Below are positions 20,410 to 29,483 of a stretch of DNA of 29,483 bases, piece by piece. Source of the stretch: Lingula anatina (Eukaryota; Brachiopoda; Lingulata; Lingulida; Lingulidae); NCBI RefSeq assembly GCF_001039355.2, contig NW_019774613.1, positions 1 to 29,483 on the forward strand. The letters are read 5' to 3'. Every line of letters starts with the position of its first letter. Positions within the stretch are counted from its first letter, which is position 1. Under the pieces are notes generated by a model. That model did no database searches. It was not told the origin of the DNA and was given only the letters and a program-made list of their open reading frames with translations. Made by a program: the position numbers and the translations under genes.

Positions 20410-23400
20410 TCACTGGGGTTTCTCTGCATAAAACAATCCCCAGCGTTGCTCTCCGGTTCCTGAACAGCGAGCAATCTTCACTTTCCACCCTTCCACTATG
20501 TAGTTGTAATCCTCCTCTGAGAATTTCTATACAAAGTAAAATTAGTTACAAAATAAGGCAAATCTTATAAAAAACAAATAAAAAGAAATTAGTCTACCCC
20601 TTCATAAAAAATCAGCATAAAAAGCATTCTTCAGTCACTAAAATGGCACCCCTTTCTAAACTTAATTTACTGAAATAACAATCTATAATTTTAAAATTAC
20701 AAAAAAGTATCTAAACAAACATAAATATTTAAAGAAACATGGCAACCTTACCTTAATAAAGTCGTCTTTTATACTCTCTGTACGTTTCAGCTCTCTCTGA
20801 AGTACGTCTATGAAGTGGTCAGTGCGGTCCTCTGCTCGGACATTCACAAAACCCACCTTCTCTAGCAACTGTAATGACATTAAATATAAGCTCTGAACTT
20901 CTTCAAAATCATGAAGTTGATTAATGGAGGAACAGCTGTTTGTAATGCGAATGATACACTTTTTTTAATCTAACACTATGACTCTTTAAAATTGAAAGGA
21001 ACTGAAAGCCAACCTAGTCAATTTCATGATTATATTCTCCATATATATATTTATTTATTTTTACTTTACACATAAACACAAACAGTATCTTTAAATATTG
21101 AGCAGTAGTCAGATGATACTTTTAAAGTTAGGACACATTTTATTTTCTTTAGATTTAACAACATTGGTTTTACCTTGCCATACTCCGTGGGAGTGAGGAG
21201 ATGATATCCACGCTGTGCCACATATTTCTGAAAGTTTTCAGAATGGTCTCCGTCACTGCAGCAGTAGTCTGAGATGAGCAACTTGCCACCAGGCTTCAGG
21301 AAGGACTGGAATTTATCATATAATTTCATCTCATTATTCTTTAAATAATCTTCCATCAAGCTGTTACTCATAAACACACAGAGACTTAGTTAATGGGATT
21401 GATTCCTTGTTGCCTAGATATCCCCTCTTATCCATCTACTAATTCTTGCTAAAGGTGACCGATTGCTTTAAAAAATACAAAAGTGGTAAAAAATACATCT
21501 CTAATAGTATCACTACACAGACTGATCCAACTCCACGGGGACTCTTGCTGAGTGCAATAAGTGGAATAGACTAAGTAGAGTAGAATATGGAAGAGCTGGT
21601 GACTATATGAGTATGATGGACTCAAGAAGAGTTGTGTGTATTACCTCCGCCAAGGAGGTTATGTTCTCACCCCTGTTTGTCTGTCTGTCATCAACATAAC
21701 TCAAAAAGTTATGGACTGATTTTGATAAAATTTTCAGGAACTGTCAGAAGTGGGCCAAGGAAGAGATGATTAGTTTTTGGTGGTGATACGGATCAAAAAT
21801 CAATCAATAATCAATAAAAATCAAAAATTGCTGCCTTGGCAGAGGTCTGCGCTCTCGTTTGTTAATCTGATTGCATTCAGCAATAGTTCCCTCGCAGTTG
21901 GATTGATCTACACAAAATGATAATTTCATTGGGAATGGGCTCTTAGATGCATGCTCACCAGTAATCTCCTGAACAGAGTTTCCTTGTCAGCTATGTGCAG
22001 GATGGTGTCCCTGCTGTAGACTACATCAAAAGACTCAGGTGGGTATTCCCTCTTTGTGGCATCTGCTACCTCAAACTGTACCTGTAAGATGAAAACTACA
22101 GAATATACATAAGAAATGACATCTTTGAGAGCATATTAAGCCATCCAGGTTGAAAAACCTTCATTCTATGATGAAATTTAATTTAGAAATTAAGCCTCTA
22201 TTTTTAATAATGTGTATTTGATGAAAATTGACCCTTTTTAGGAAATCCCACCCACATGGTCTCAATTCATGGACCCACAGCCTCTGTTCATGTTCAACAA
22301 TGTTTATTGAAAGGCCATGTTGTGATAGGGCTAAAACTAATGTAGTCTATTATTATTTCCTTATGCAACTGCATAGCTCTGTCATTATAGCAAAAGAGTT
22401 GTAGCAAAAACAAATAATGAAGTTTCGTAAAGTTAATTTAAAATGAGATTAAATTTAACCATATATATAGTATAATAAATATACAATATCAAATGAAAAA
22501 AATAAATTCTGACAGCTTTATTTCAATGTTACAACCTTTTAGTGATATAATTACCCTTTTGTCTCTGATTTCATTAGCTCTCTCCAGACCTATACCAATC
22601 ATATTTTCTGACAAGTCCACAGCAAGCACATGTGCTCCGTATTTCTGAAAATCAGACAGTCCAATGAATTTTTTTGTTATTATTATTATTATTATTTTTT
22701 TTTTTGGGGGGGGGGGCAGAAAGAGAAAAATACATCAGATTCTTTGAAGTTATGCATAAGCGAAACTAAAAGTCTGCAGCAGGTGCTGAAGACCAAGTAA
22801 ATAAATAAATAAATAAAACTGAAAATAATCTCAACTTTTACATCAGAATTTCTATAACGACTAATGGTTACCACACTTGTTTACAGAATAAACTTAACTA
22901 CTAAACAAACTAAGTTTTTACCTCTGCCATGTGGAAGGCACTGCCTCCAATTCCTGCTCCCACATCTAGTACACGCTGCCCAGGCTTCAGATCCAGCATC
23001 TTTACAAACTCCTAAAAATGGCCACAAATCTAATGAATTTAGCTTTTAATCTGACATGGTGACAAACTCCTAAAAACATTTAACAGACAAGAGCCTAGGT
23101 TTAAAAAAACTCTGAACATTTATCATGGGACCCAACACTTAACCTTGACAAATCTCAGGAACCATCAGAATTGAATAAAAAAACGCGGAATTCCACTTTT
23201 CCTGCGGAAAAAGCTCATGTCTGATTTAAAACGTAGAGCAATAATTGTCAAAAAAAAAAAAAATAAATAAATAAATTCCTGAAAATGGGCAGAATTCAAA
23301 CAACATACATACCTCCGTGGTCTCTAGTCCTCCTGTGCTGACAAAATGGCGGCCAAAGATCATCTCGTAGCGTAGGATCCCATTTCTAGAGTACTGCTGA

Positions 23401-26026
23401 TTGTCCAGGAAGTCTTGGAATGTTTTGTGCCCAAAGGCAGCTGCCGTGTTTGAATGCATCTTGTGCATCAGCCAGCACACCTGGTTACTGTTATCTTTGA
23501 GCTGAATAAAAGCAGAGGACAGTATTAACAGTACGCTGAAAACTGAAAATACAAAAGATGAAAAAAAAAAACTTTGAAAACTACAGTAGGGCTAAAAGAT
23601 GAATACTATGCACATTAACTTGTTGGCAAATTAACTGACTAGTCCAAGATTTTTAAAGGGCCTTTACTTTTTGACACATTGAAAAAAAGAAAGTTTTTTG
23701 GGCTTTTAAAAAGACAGAAAACCACTCCTCAAATAGATCTTCAGCAATTTTCCACTTACTTAATTATCAACCATAATCTCTTTAGTCATTTGGAAAATTC
23801 CAAAATATTGAAAAAAAAATGTCTGTTGATAAGACAATTTTGTTAAAACTTCAAACAGACATAAACTGCACAAAGACAAGTTCATAGGCACAAATGATAC
23901 GACCCTAGTTTCCATACCTTAACATAGGTTTGTATAGACTTGGACAGAATAACTTCAAACAAATTAGTTCCGTCAGGTACTGGCACTGACACAGACTTGA
24001 ACAAGTTGCTATATGTGGCAGGGTCACGATACTTGGTCGGGTTTGCTTCTCTTTTCTTATCACCTACCCAAAGATATCAGTATCAATATTTTAACCGGAA
24101 AATAGAAGCATATACCACAGGTATGCTACAGTTAGCACTTAAAATTGTGCCACTTGCTCTTTTGATTTACCTGAGAATACCAGATGACATACTCTCTGTT
24201 TATAATTATGCAGGAGTGCTTGTTTACATTAAATAATTCATGGTAGTCACACTCTTCAAGTGTGTGTGTGTGTGTGTGTGCGTGTGTGTGTAGCACATTA
24301 GTCTCCGATTAATAATTGTAGTCTGTTTTCATTTTGCAATAGTATGTCAATAATTAACTAAGATTAAGAATGTCTGGAATTACCGATTTTTCTTATGCTG
24401 AAAATATTAGTAATCTTTGCAAAATAATATGTGTATCAAAAAAATTTACACACGTAAAAATGCCTTTAATTCCTAAAGTAAACTCCAAAGCAGCATGCTG
24501 TTACTTATCGCTCCATACTATCTTACCTGACTGATGGAAACACGACTCCCTGAAGAAGAAATAGCAGCCATCTTTCAGCCAGGAAAGGATTTTTTCCGCC
24601 ACAGCTCTCACCTCCTCGTCTCCCAGGTACATAAACAGCCAGTTAGAAAACACCAAGTCGTATCTAGAAAAAAATTTGAATCAGAGCAGACATGTTTTGC
24701 CACAAGCATGGTTCTTTTAACCCTAATCCTCCTCACCCCCCCCCCCCCATGCCTGCATGTATTTGCTGCAACTTAAAAATCACTGTAAAATCAGATATAA
24801 ATTTAAGACTAGTAACATATACATAGCAATCAAATGACTTTTGTAGTGCCTTATATCTCAAGTGACAGAATAAAGGCAATTTCATATCAAATCAAGATAT
24901 ATAGTTATAGAATCTGATAGATAAAAAAGCTTTATCTTAATTCCATGAATATATAGTTTAACTTGACTGCTTGTACATATACCAACACCAAAATACAAGA
25001 TCATCTACTACCCTGGTTCTTAAGGGTGAAAGATAAATCACTGATACATATTTTTCATCTAATTAACTTACTTGCCCTCTGGCAGGTCAAGTTTTGTGAC
25101 ATCAGCACAGAGAAACTCCACGTTGCCACGGTGACCGTTCAATTCTTTGTTCTTGTCCACAAACTTCTGCATAAAATCCACTGCTGTCACCTGTTTGGCT
25201 TTGTCTGCTAGTACAGATGTAAACCGACTGCAAGAAACAGTATATGATAACACATTAAAGAATGGCTAGATAGAGAAGGCTTGATACTGTAGAATGATGT
25301 GGGAATAAGGAATGCAAACATGCAATCTTGCTTTACTTCAGAAGAAACACAAACGAATTGCAAAGTTCAAACAATATGTAAGTTTTTTTTCTTTTTTCTT
25401 TAATTAAAATACTTTAATAATAGAGGACACTAAAATACTTATGTACTGTTAACTGTATTTCACATTAAAGTTCATGTTAATTAGCAAATATTTTTACTAG
25501 CTCTGATATGCACTACAATTATTGTTATAGATATCTCAATCCTAAAACTTAGGGTTATTACCACCTTATATATTTAAGTGTCTCACAAGACATCTTCATT
25601 TAGGAGGCCATAAGTATTTTAATGTCACAAAACGTTCATAACACAGCACTTGAAAATTAACACCCCATTTCTATAGATTTTTAGATCAATGTATCCCTGT
25701 GGGGAGTCTCACTAGATTACTGTCAGCTTGGCCGGCTTAAGCGTCTGTCCCGCCTACTAAAAGCTGTAGGGGGGTAATTAACTATGGTGTCCGCTCGGCT
25801 GACTGCAATTTAGCCTGAACCCCCAGGGAGTTAGGTCGATCTAAAACTTAATCTTTAGATCGATCTAAATCTCTGGGAAAGCACCCTAAGTCCCATGTTT
25901 AGCAATCGGCTATTTCCAGTTTAACTTAATTTCTCCCTTTTACAGTAAATCAGACAGGTTTTGAATGCAGCCTTTGGTCTTAGGTTCATAAGCCAAGAAG
26001 AGACATTCTATATAATAATAATAATA

Positions 26027-26065
<39 letters not shown>

Positions 26066-26543
26066 TCCAAAATCCTACCCTATTCCAGATCCTAATTCTA
26101 ACACAGTTTTGCCCTCTAAGGATGGAATCAGTTCCAGGATTTCTGGGATTTCCTCTTTACACAGCAGCTCTGCATTGCTGTCCAGCATCATTTCTTGGAG
26201 AGTTGCATCCTTGGAGTGGCTCTCCCAGAACTGGGTCATGTCATGACGGGTTTCTATGGAAACAAACCACATACTGTACATATACATTCAAAAAGTATCA
26301 TCTCATAGCAAGTTAATGGTAATGTGACTGAAAAATATGCTCTGCCACTGAAATATGGAGTGAAATTATGCCATCAACAAAGAATTGGGGGAGATTGTCA
26401 TTGCTACAATTTTTGTAAAATATTTAAATTTATAACCATATCAGCTGAGAGAAAATGATTGTCTTTCAAACACAGACACATATACAATTACACACACACA
26501 CACATACGCAGACACACATACTGTACACACACGCAGACAGGCA

Positions 26544-26593
<50 letters not shown>

Positions 26594-26902
26594 GGGTCCC
26601 ATATGTTTAGGACAGGCATATGGCACAGGTTGGGATTATTCAGAGCATTGGGGTTAGCATATGGGACAAATGGCACCTGTACAAAGTAGTGGGGAACTGA
26701 CTATACAGTTCCTAGTGGACTTCCAAACCAGTTTCACCGGGAAGTAAAGANACATATATTGATTTAATAATTAATTTAGATCATCATAATTAATTCATTA
26801 ATCTTCACTCAACAAGCGAAAACAGATCTCAATATGGTTATAGTATATAGGATGCTCGAGATATCAGGTGTAATCCTACAGATGCTTACCGTCTGCAGCC
26901 AT
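20410..26902 (-). CDS. pmt: Phosphoethanolamine N-methyltransferase, bifunctional, complete
   Basis: Twelve exons, all phase-matched: 26902-26890, 26253-26079, 25227-25072, 24663-24527, 24063-23918, 23501-23313, 23008-22922, 22644-22555, 22081-21959, 21305-21174, 20868-20752 and 20526-20410. They give 493 aa, the usual length. The enzyme makes phosphocholine from phosphoethanolamine by three SAM-dependent methylations in the cytosol, feeding phosphatidylcholine synthesis. Domain 1 (about 10-160) has the SAM motif [12 protein letters not shown] (55-66) and [13 protein letters not shown] (116-128). Domain 2 (about 240-493) has [15 protein letters not shown] (253-267), SAM motif [10 protein letters not shown] (285-294), VDLSENMI (310-317), SRDTILHI (354-361) and the C-terminal [12 protein letters not shown]360, and probably Y254, correspond to the catalytic Tyr-His pair known from the Plasmodium enzyme. 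Having both domains in one chain resembles plant enzymes and differs from the split nematode PMT-1/PMT-2. Exon 1 encodes only four residues plus one base. Confidence 0.95.
21490..21956. mobile_element. MITE with long inverted ends, carrying a nested repeat, in a methyltransferase intron
   Basis: The left part (about 21517-21563, GATCCAACTCCACGGGGACT then CTTGCTGAGTGCAATAAG) pairs with the inverted right part (about 21868-21915). The right half matches the interrupted repeat at 5738-6000. Its centre is occupied by the repeat at 21643-21860. It lies between exons 9 and 10 and clears both splice sites. Confidence 0.55.
21643..21860 (+). repeat. Nested dispersed repeat, ACCTCCGCCAAGGAGGT type
   Basis: It begins with the palindrome ACCTCCGCCAAGGAGGT then TATGTTCTC, contains AAAAAGTTATGGACTGATTTTGAT, GATACGGATC and similar words, and ends CCTTGGCAGAGGTCTGCGCTCTC. 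From memory, sequences with this start and end are dispersed through many animal genomes. The CCTCCGCCAAGG and CCTCTGCCAAGG ends form a short inverted repeat. The superfamily is not clear to me. Confidence 0.6.
24260..24291. repeat. (GT)n microsatellite
   Basis: A GT dinucleotide run with one GC interruption, in the intron between exons 4 and 5 of the methyltransferase gene. Confidence 0.95.
25676..25845. repeat. Dispersed repeat, copy 1, TTTAGATCGA ends
   Basis: A run of about 170 bp (GGGGAGTCTCACTAGATTAC, CTGTCCCGCCTACTAAAAGC, CCCAGGGAGTTAGGTCGAT) is repeated in the same orientation at 28705-28872. Its ends are inverted TTTAGATC-type words, so a MITE is likely. It is in the intron between exons 2 and 3 of the methyltransferase. 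A palindromic TTTAGATCGATCTAAA follows at about 25854-25869. Confidence 0.7.
26013..26065. repeat. (AAT)n/(ATT)n self-complementary microsatellite
   Basis: An AAT run passes directly into an ATT run, so the tract can fold back on itself. It begins 13 bases inside the intron from the exon 2 donor (26078) of the methyltransferase gene. Confidence 0.9.
26545..26592. repeat. (AC)n microsatellite
   Basis: A pure AC run, preceded by imperfect ACAC/CAGACA sequence from about 26473, in the first intron of the methyltransferase gene. Confidence 0.95.
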
Positions 26903-27553
26903 TATGTCTGTTGAATGTGTCCCGAGTCAGCGTCCTCAATGATTGTCAATCCCTGCTGCCGTGGGTTAAATATAGCCTTACTGAAGTTTATCTAGCCTTT
27001 GCACTCCGTGACTTTGACCCCGATGTATAATTTAAGAACACCGGCGCAGGTAACTTTCGGCAATCATTGACACATTCCGCAAGACCCAAAAAGCTACGCG
27101 TACCGCAGTGTAATATTTCGTCACCTTATGCAAATCAGGATAATTTCTTTGAAGACACGTTGCATATCCCTTATCATACCCTCCCTCTCTCCAAACACGC
27201 TTATACCAGACAGCGGAAAATTCCACACGGGTTTCCACAGACTGCGCGGTTCGATCAGCTGAGTATCTCCATTGATGGTTTTCGCGTACATGGCTTTTCC
27301 ATACAGAAGCCTCAATTTGAAGCTGCGATATGAAAACAAATGGAGACTTAAAATGAGACCTTTGATCTGACAGTTGTTTGAGTAAGTTTATCCCCATTTT
27401 TTCCGGATAATTCACTTTGTTAAAACAGACGAAAGAGTACATAACAGAATGATCGATTATAATTTGACATTCTGGTGTCGACAGGGAAGGGATTTTTCAA
27501 TGCAAGGAAACTTAAAATTGATGGACAGACAATTCGTTTTATTAGAAATAAAA
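26903..27553. promoter_or_regulatory. Divergent upstream region of the methyltransferase (and GCSH)
   Basis: No gene is seen here. On the minus strand, GGGGTCAAAGTCA (27009-27021), about 107 bp upstream of the methyltransferase start, fits a DR1 nuclear-receptor site of HNF4/RXR type (GGGTCA-A-AGTCA). No TATA box stands at a convincing distance. Open frames at 27032-27442 have no family features or splice support. Confidence 0.35.
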
Positions 27554-27797
27554 CAAGTGCGGATCCAGGATTATTTGAAGGAGGGGGGGTCCGCTTGGCG
27601 TGGGACTCGGGGCCCGTTGAAGGGCCCCAAAATGTTTTGCTTTTAAAAGGGCGAACAGTGTCATTTGGCACAGTTTAGATCTATAATTCAACTAGTCAAA
27701 ATTCTAATTTCAAGAGGGTACAACTTTTTAGTGTTTTTTTTTCAGTAATCGAAGGGGGGGGACAGGACCCCCCTGACACCCCCAATCCGTCACAGTG
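27554..27797. mobile_element. hAT-like MITE with GGATCC and G/C-run subtermini
   Basis: The left end CAAGTGCGGATCCAGG and the right end read inward, CACTGTGACGGATTGGGG, both lead into G-runs and GGGGGGTCC words. This architecture is common among hAT MITEs. No target duplication could be fixed. It lies between the two divergent metabolic genes, ending 77 bp before the GCSH start codon. Confidence 0.5.
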
Positions 27798-27874
27798 CAA
27801 AATCGAAAATCCTGCCACCTAGCGATGACCTTCTGAAGTTAAGCTTGTCTTGTGACCTTTACTCGAGCGTAAGG

Positions 27875-29451
27875 ATGGCTTCTGCTAGATTAGTTAGGTG
27901 TGCGAGATCTCTATTTCGGACGAATATCAGTCTCTTTCCTCGACTTAGCACGAGTGTCAACCACCAAAAAAGATGGCTAAGTTGCACACAAAACTTAACA
28001 AGTGATATTCCAAAAGGTAGGCTATTTATGACTGGTTTTGTTGAGGAAAAAGCATAGCTTTTCAACTCACTTGAGGCTAAGCAGGGATCGGCCAGCATCA
28101 TGCATGTGTGAGATATTTCCGACTATACTAGTAGTCTGACTGTTTAGGAGACAAAAATAACATTTTTGAGATCGACACGGATCTTTTTTGTTCATTAGAT
28201 GGCAGACTCATCCGTGTTTGTGTACTGGAGGTGGTATGGGCAGTACATTGTTGTACCCTTAGTAGGTACCGGTATATCAGAAAAAAAAAAAAAAATAGAA
28301 TGTGCCAGATATAAACACAAGTTATATCTTCTGAATAGTCTTTTGATCCAGAATGTTATATTTTTGGAATTTTGATATTATCTCTAAATTTAAAGGAAAT
28401 ATCACAGTTTTTTAAATAGTGATATTAGGGCAAATGTGTCCTCCCATTATAGCCAGAAAGCTGTGACCACTCAGCGCTATTTTGCCAACTTAAAAACATA
28501 CTTCACCTTGATCAATTTTCATGGGGTTTGTTGCATAAAATCGCAAATGTTCTGTACTTTCACAAAGTATTGAAATTTAGGCATAGAAGATTTTTGTATA
28601 AGTGGTAATTGGTCACTGGCGGGCTAGTGCTGCTGCATGACATGATTAACTGTGGCACCTCAAGAGCATTCTGATATATTTACCCTTAGACTGCATTCCC
28701 ACAGATTTTAGATCGATCTATCCCCATGGGGAGTCTCACTAGATTACTGTCAGATTAGCCGGCTTAAATGTCTGTCCCGCCTACTAAAAGCTGTGAGGGG
28801 GTAATTAACTTTTGTGTGCACTTGGCTGACAGCAATTTAGCGTGAACACCCAGGGAGTTAGGTCGATCCTACAGTGATTGATTACATGGTTTCGCCTTTT
28901 TTTAAGGCCAACTGCTCATGAAAACTTCTGAACTTAATTTGAGTTAAAAAACTGAGAGCATTTCTCAAATGTGCACACCTTATTTTCAGACCGCCTTTAC
29001 ACAGAAGAACATGAGTGGGTGAAAGTGGAAGGAAGCACAGGGCTAATAGGAATCTCAGACTATGCCCAGGTTATATAGAATCCATGGTTTTAATAGTTCT
29101 TGTCATCAAAAATTTATGATTTGTTGAACACTTTCATTTGCTATGCGTTTTCTTTGAATAAATTTAAAGTTTCATTGGTGTAAAATAACAGAGGTTAACC
29201 ATAAATTCATGATTAATTTGTAAATTAAAGAAACATAAGCCATGTTGATGTTTTTTTTATACATTTTTACCTTAACACATTGTTTTACTAGCTTTCATAG
29301 CTCCAGACCTTAATTGTATGTTAGTGGACCAATCTTTAATAAAACCGGGAAGTATTATTTTTGTCTTAGGTTTAGTTCCTTTTTCAGGCTCAACTTGGGG
29401 ACCTGGTATATGTTGAGCTGCCAGAGTTAGATGCCGTTTTCACCAAAGGAG
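27875..29451 (+). CDS. GCSH: Glycine cleavage system H protein, mitochondrial (5' part)
   Basis: Three exons join in phase: 27875-28016 (donor G|GTAGGC), 28990-29069 and 29388-29451 (donor G|GTAAGT). The first 30 or so residues are Arg/Ser-rich with no acidic residue ([17 protein letters not shown]), as expected for a mitochondrial targeting sequence. The mature start follows: [14 protein letters not shown], then [10 protein letters not shown] and [11 protein letters not shown]. These are the conserved N-terminal strands of H protein, which carries the aminomethyl group of glycine on a lipoyl-lysine between the P, T and L proteins. The lipoyl-lysine exon and C-terminus lie past the window end. 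The ATG has a good context (AGGATGG) and directly precedes the presequence. Exon 2 uses a weaker donor, CAG|GTTATA. Confidence 0.93.
28705..28872. repeat. Dispersed repeat, copy 2, TTTAGATCGA ends
   Basis: Same family and orientation as 25676-25845, here in GCSH intron 1, about 120 bp before exon 2. It opens TTTTAGATCGATCTATCCCC and ends CCCAGGGAGTTAGGTCGATC. Confidence 0.7.
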
Positions 29452-29483
29452 GTAAGTTGTATACTGCTAGACCCAGGACTGTG

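Noticed and set aside
23940-24236. Plus-strand open frame of 98 codons
   Set aside because: Antisense to methyltransferase exon 5 and intron; no protein-like features.
25676-25845. tRNA-derived SINE considered for the TTTAGATCGA repeat
   Set aside because: No RNA polymerase III B-box and no A-rich tail; inverted ends fit a MITE better.
26441-26689. Open frames with Val-Cys and His-Thr runs
   Set aside because: They are translations of the AC microsatellite.
27032-27442. Minus-strand open frame of 136 codons upstream of the methyltransferase
   Set aside because: No family features or splice support, and it overlaps other random frames in a promoter-type region.

Overview
The window is eukaryotic and almost certainly from a marine invertebrate animal. 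It is AT-rich, its genes have short exons and canonical GT..AG introns, it is dense in short inverted-repeat transposons, and two recognisable genes encode an animal bifunctional phosphoethanolamine N-methyltransferase and a mitochondrial glycine cleavage H protein. A hemichordate, echinoderm, amphioxus or mollusc would all fit; I cannot narrow it further. One 921-base run of N (12137-13057) and a single N at 26751 are assembly defects.

Layout. 1-2.2 kb: the 5' part of an unrecognised minus-strand gene (two phase-matched exons), with a 1.37 kb non-autonomous transposon in its second intron. 2.2-12.1 kb: no convincing protein gene. This stretch holds an orphan CRE/TATA/initiator promoter with a tiny first exon (4271-4440), a decayed LINE reverse-transcriptase tail, two inverted copies of a TTAA-flanked MITE, four MITEs with PIF/Harbinger-like ends and several hAT-like MITEs. 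13.1-18.2 kb: a convergent gene pair. On the plus strand is an intact six-coding-exon, 654-residue transposase-like protein with a DDE plus D(2)H signature and a Cys-rich CCNG tandem repeat. On the minus strand is a 182-residue stand-alone P2X7 C-terminal (ballast/zinc-cysteine) domain protein. The right side of the pair carries a TTAA-abutting terminal sequence (AGGTATACTGTG read inward), and related inverted TGCAG-GTGTGAA motifs lie outside both genes. My main hypothesis is that the pair is carried by one Kolobok-like transposon, with transposase and accessory P2X7-domain protein moving together; its left end would lie in or at the edge of the N gap.

20.4-26.9 kb: a complete 12-exon minus-strand phosphoethanolamine N-methyltransferase gene (493 aa, two SAM-methyltransferase domains), with dispersed repeats and microsatellites in its introns. 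27.9 kb to the end: the first three coding exons of GCSH on the plus strand, truncated by the window edge. These two genes are head-to-head, about 970 bp apart. Both touch one-carbon metabolism: the glycine cleavage system makes methylene-tetrahydrofolate, and the methyltransferase spends S-adenosylmethionine to make phosphocholine.
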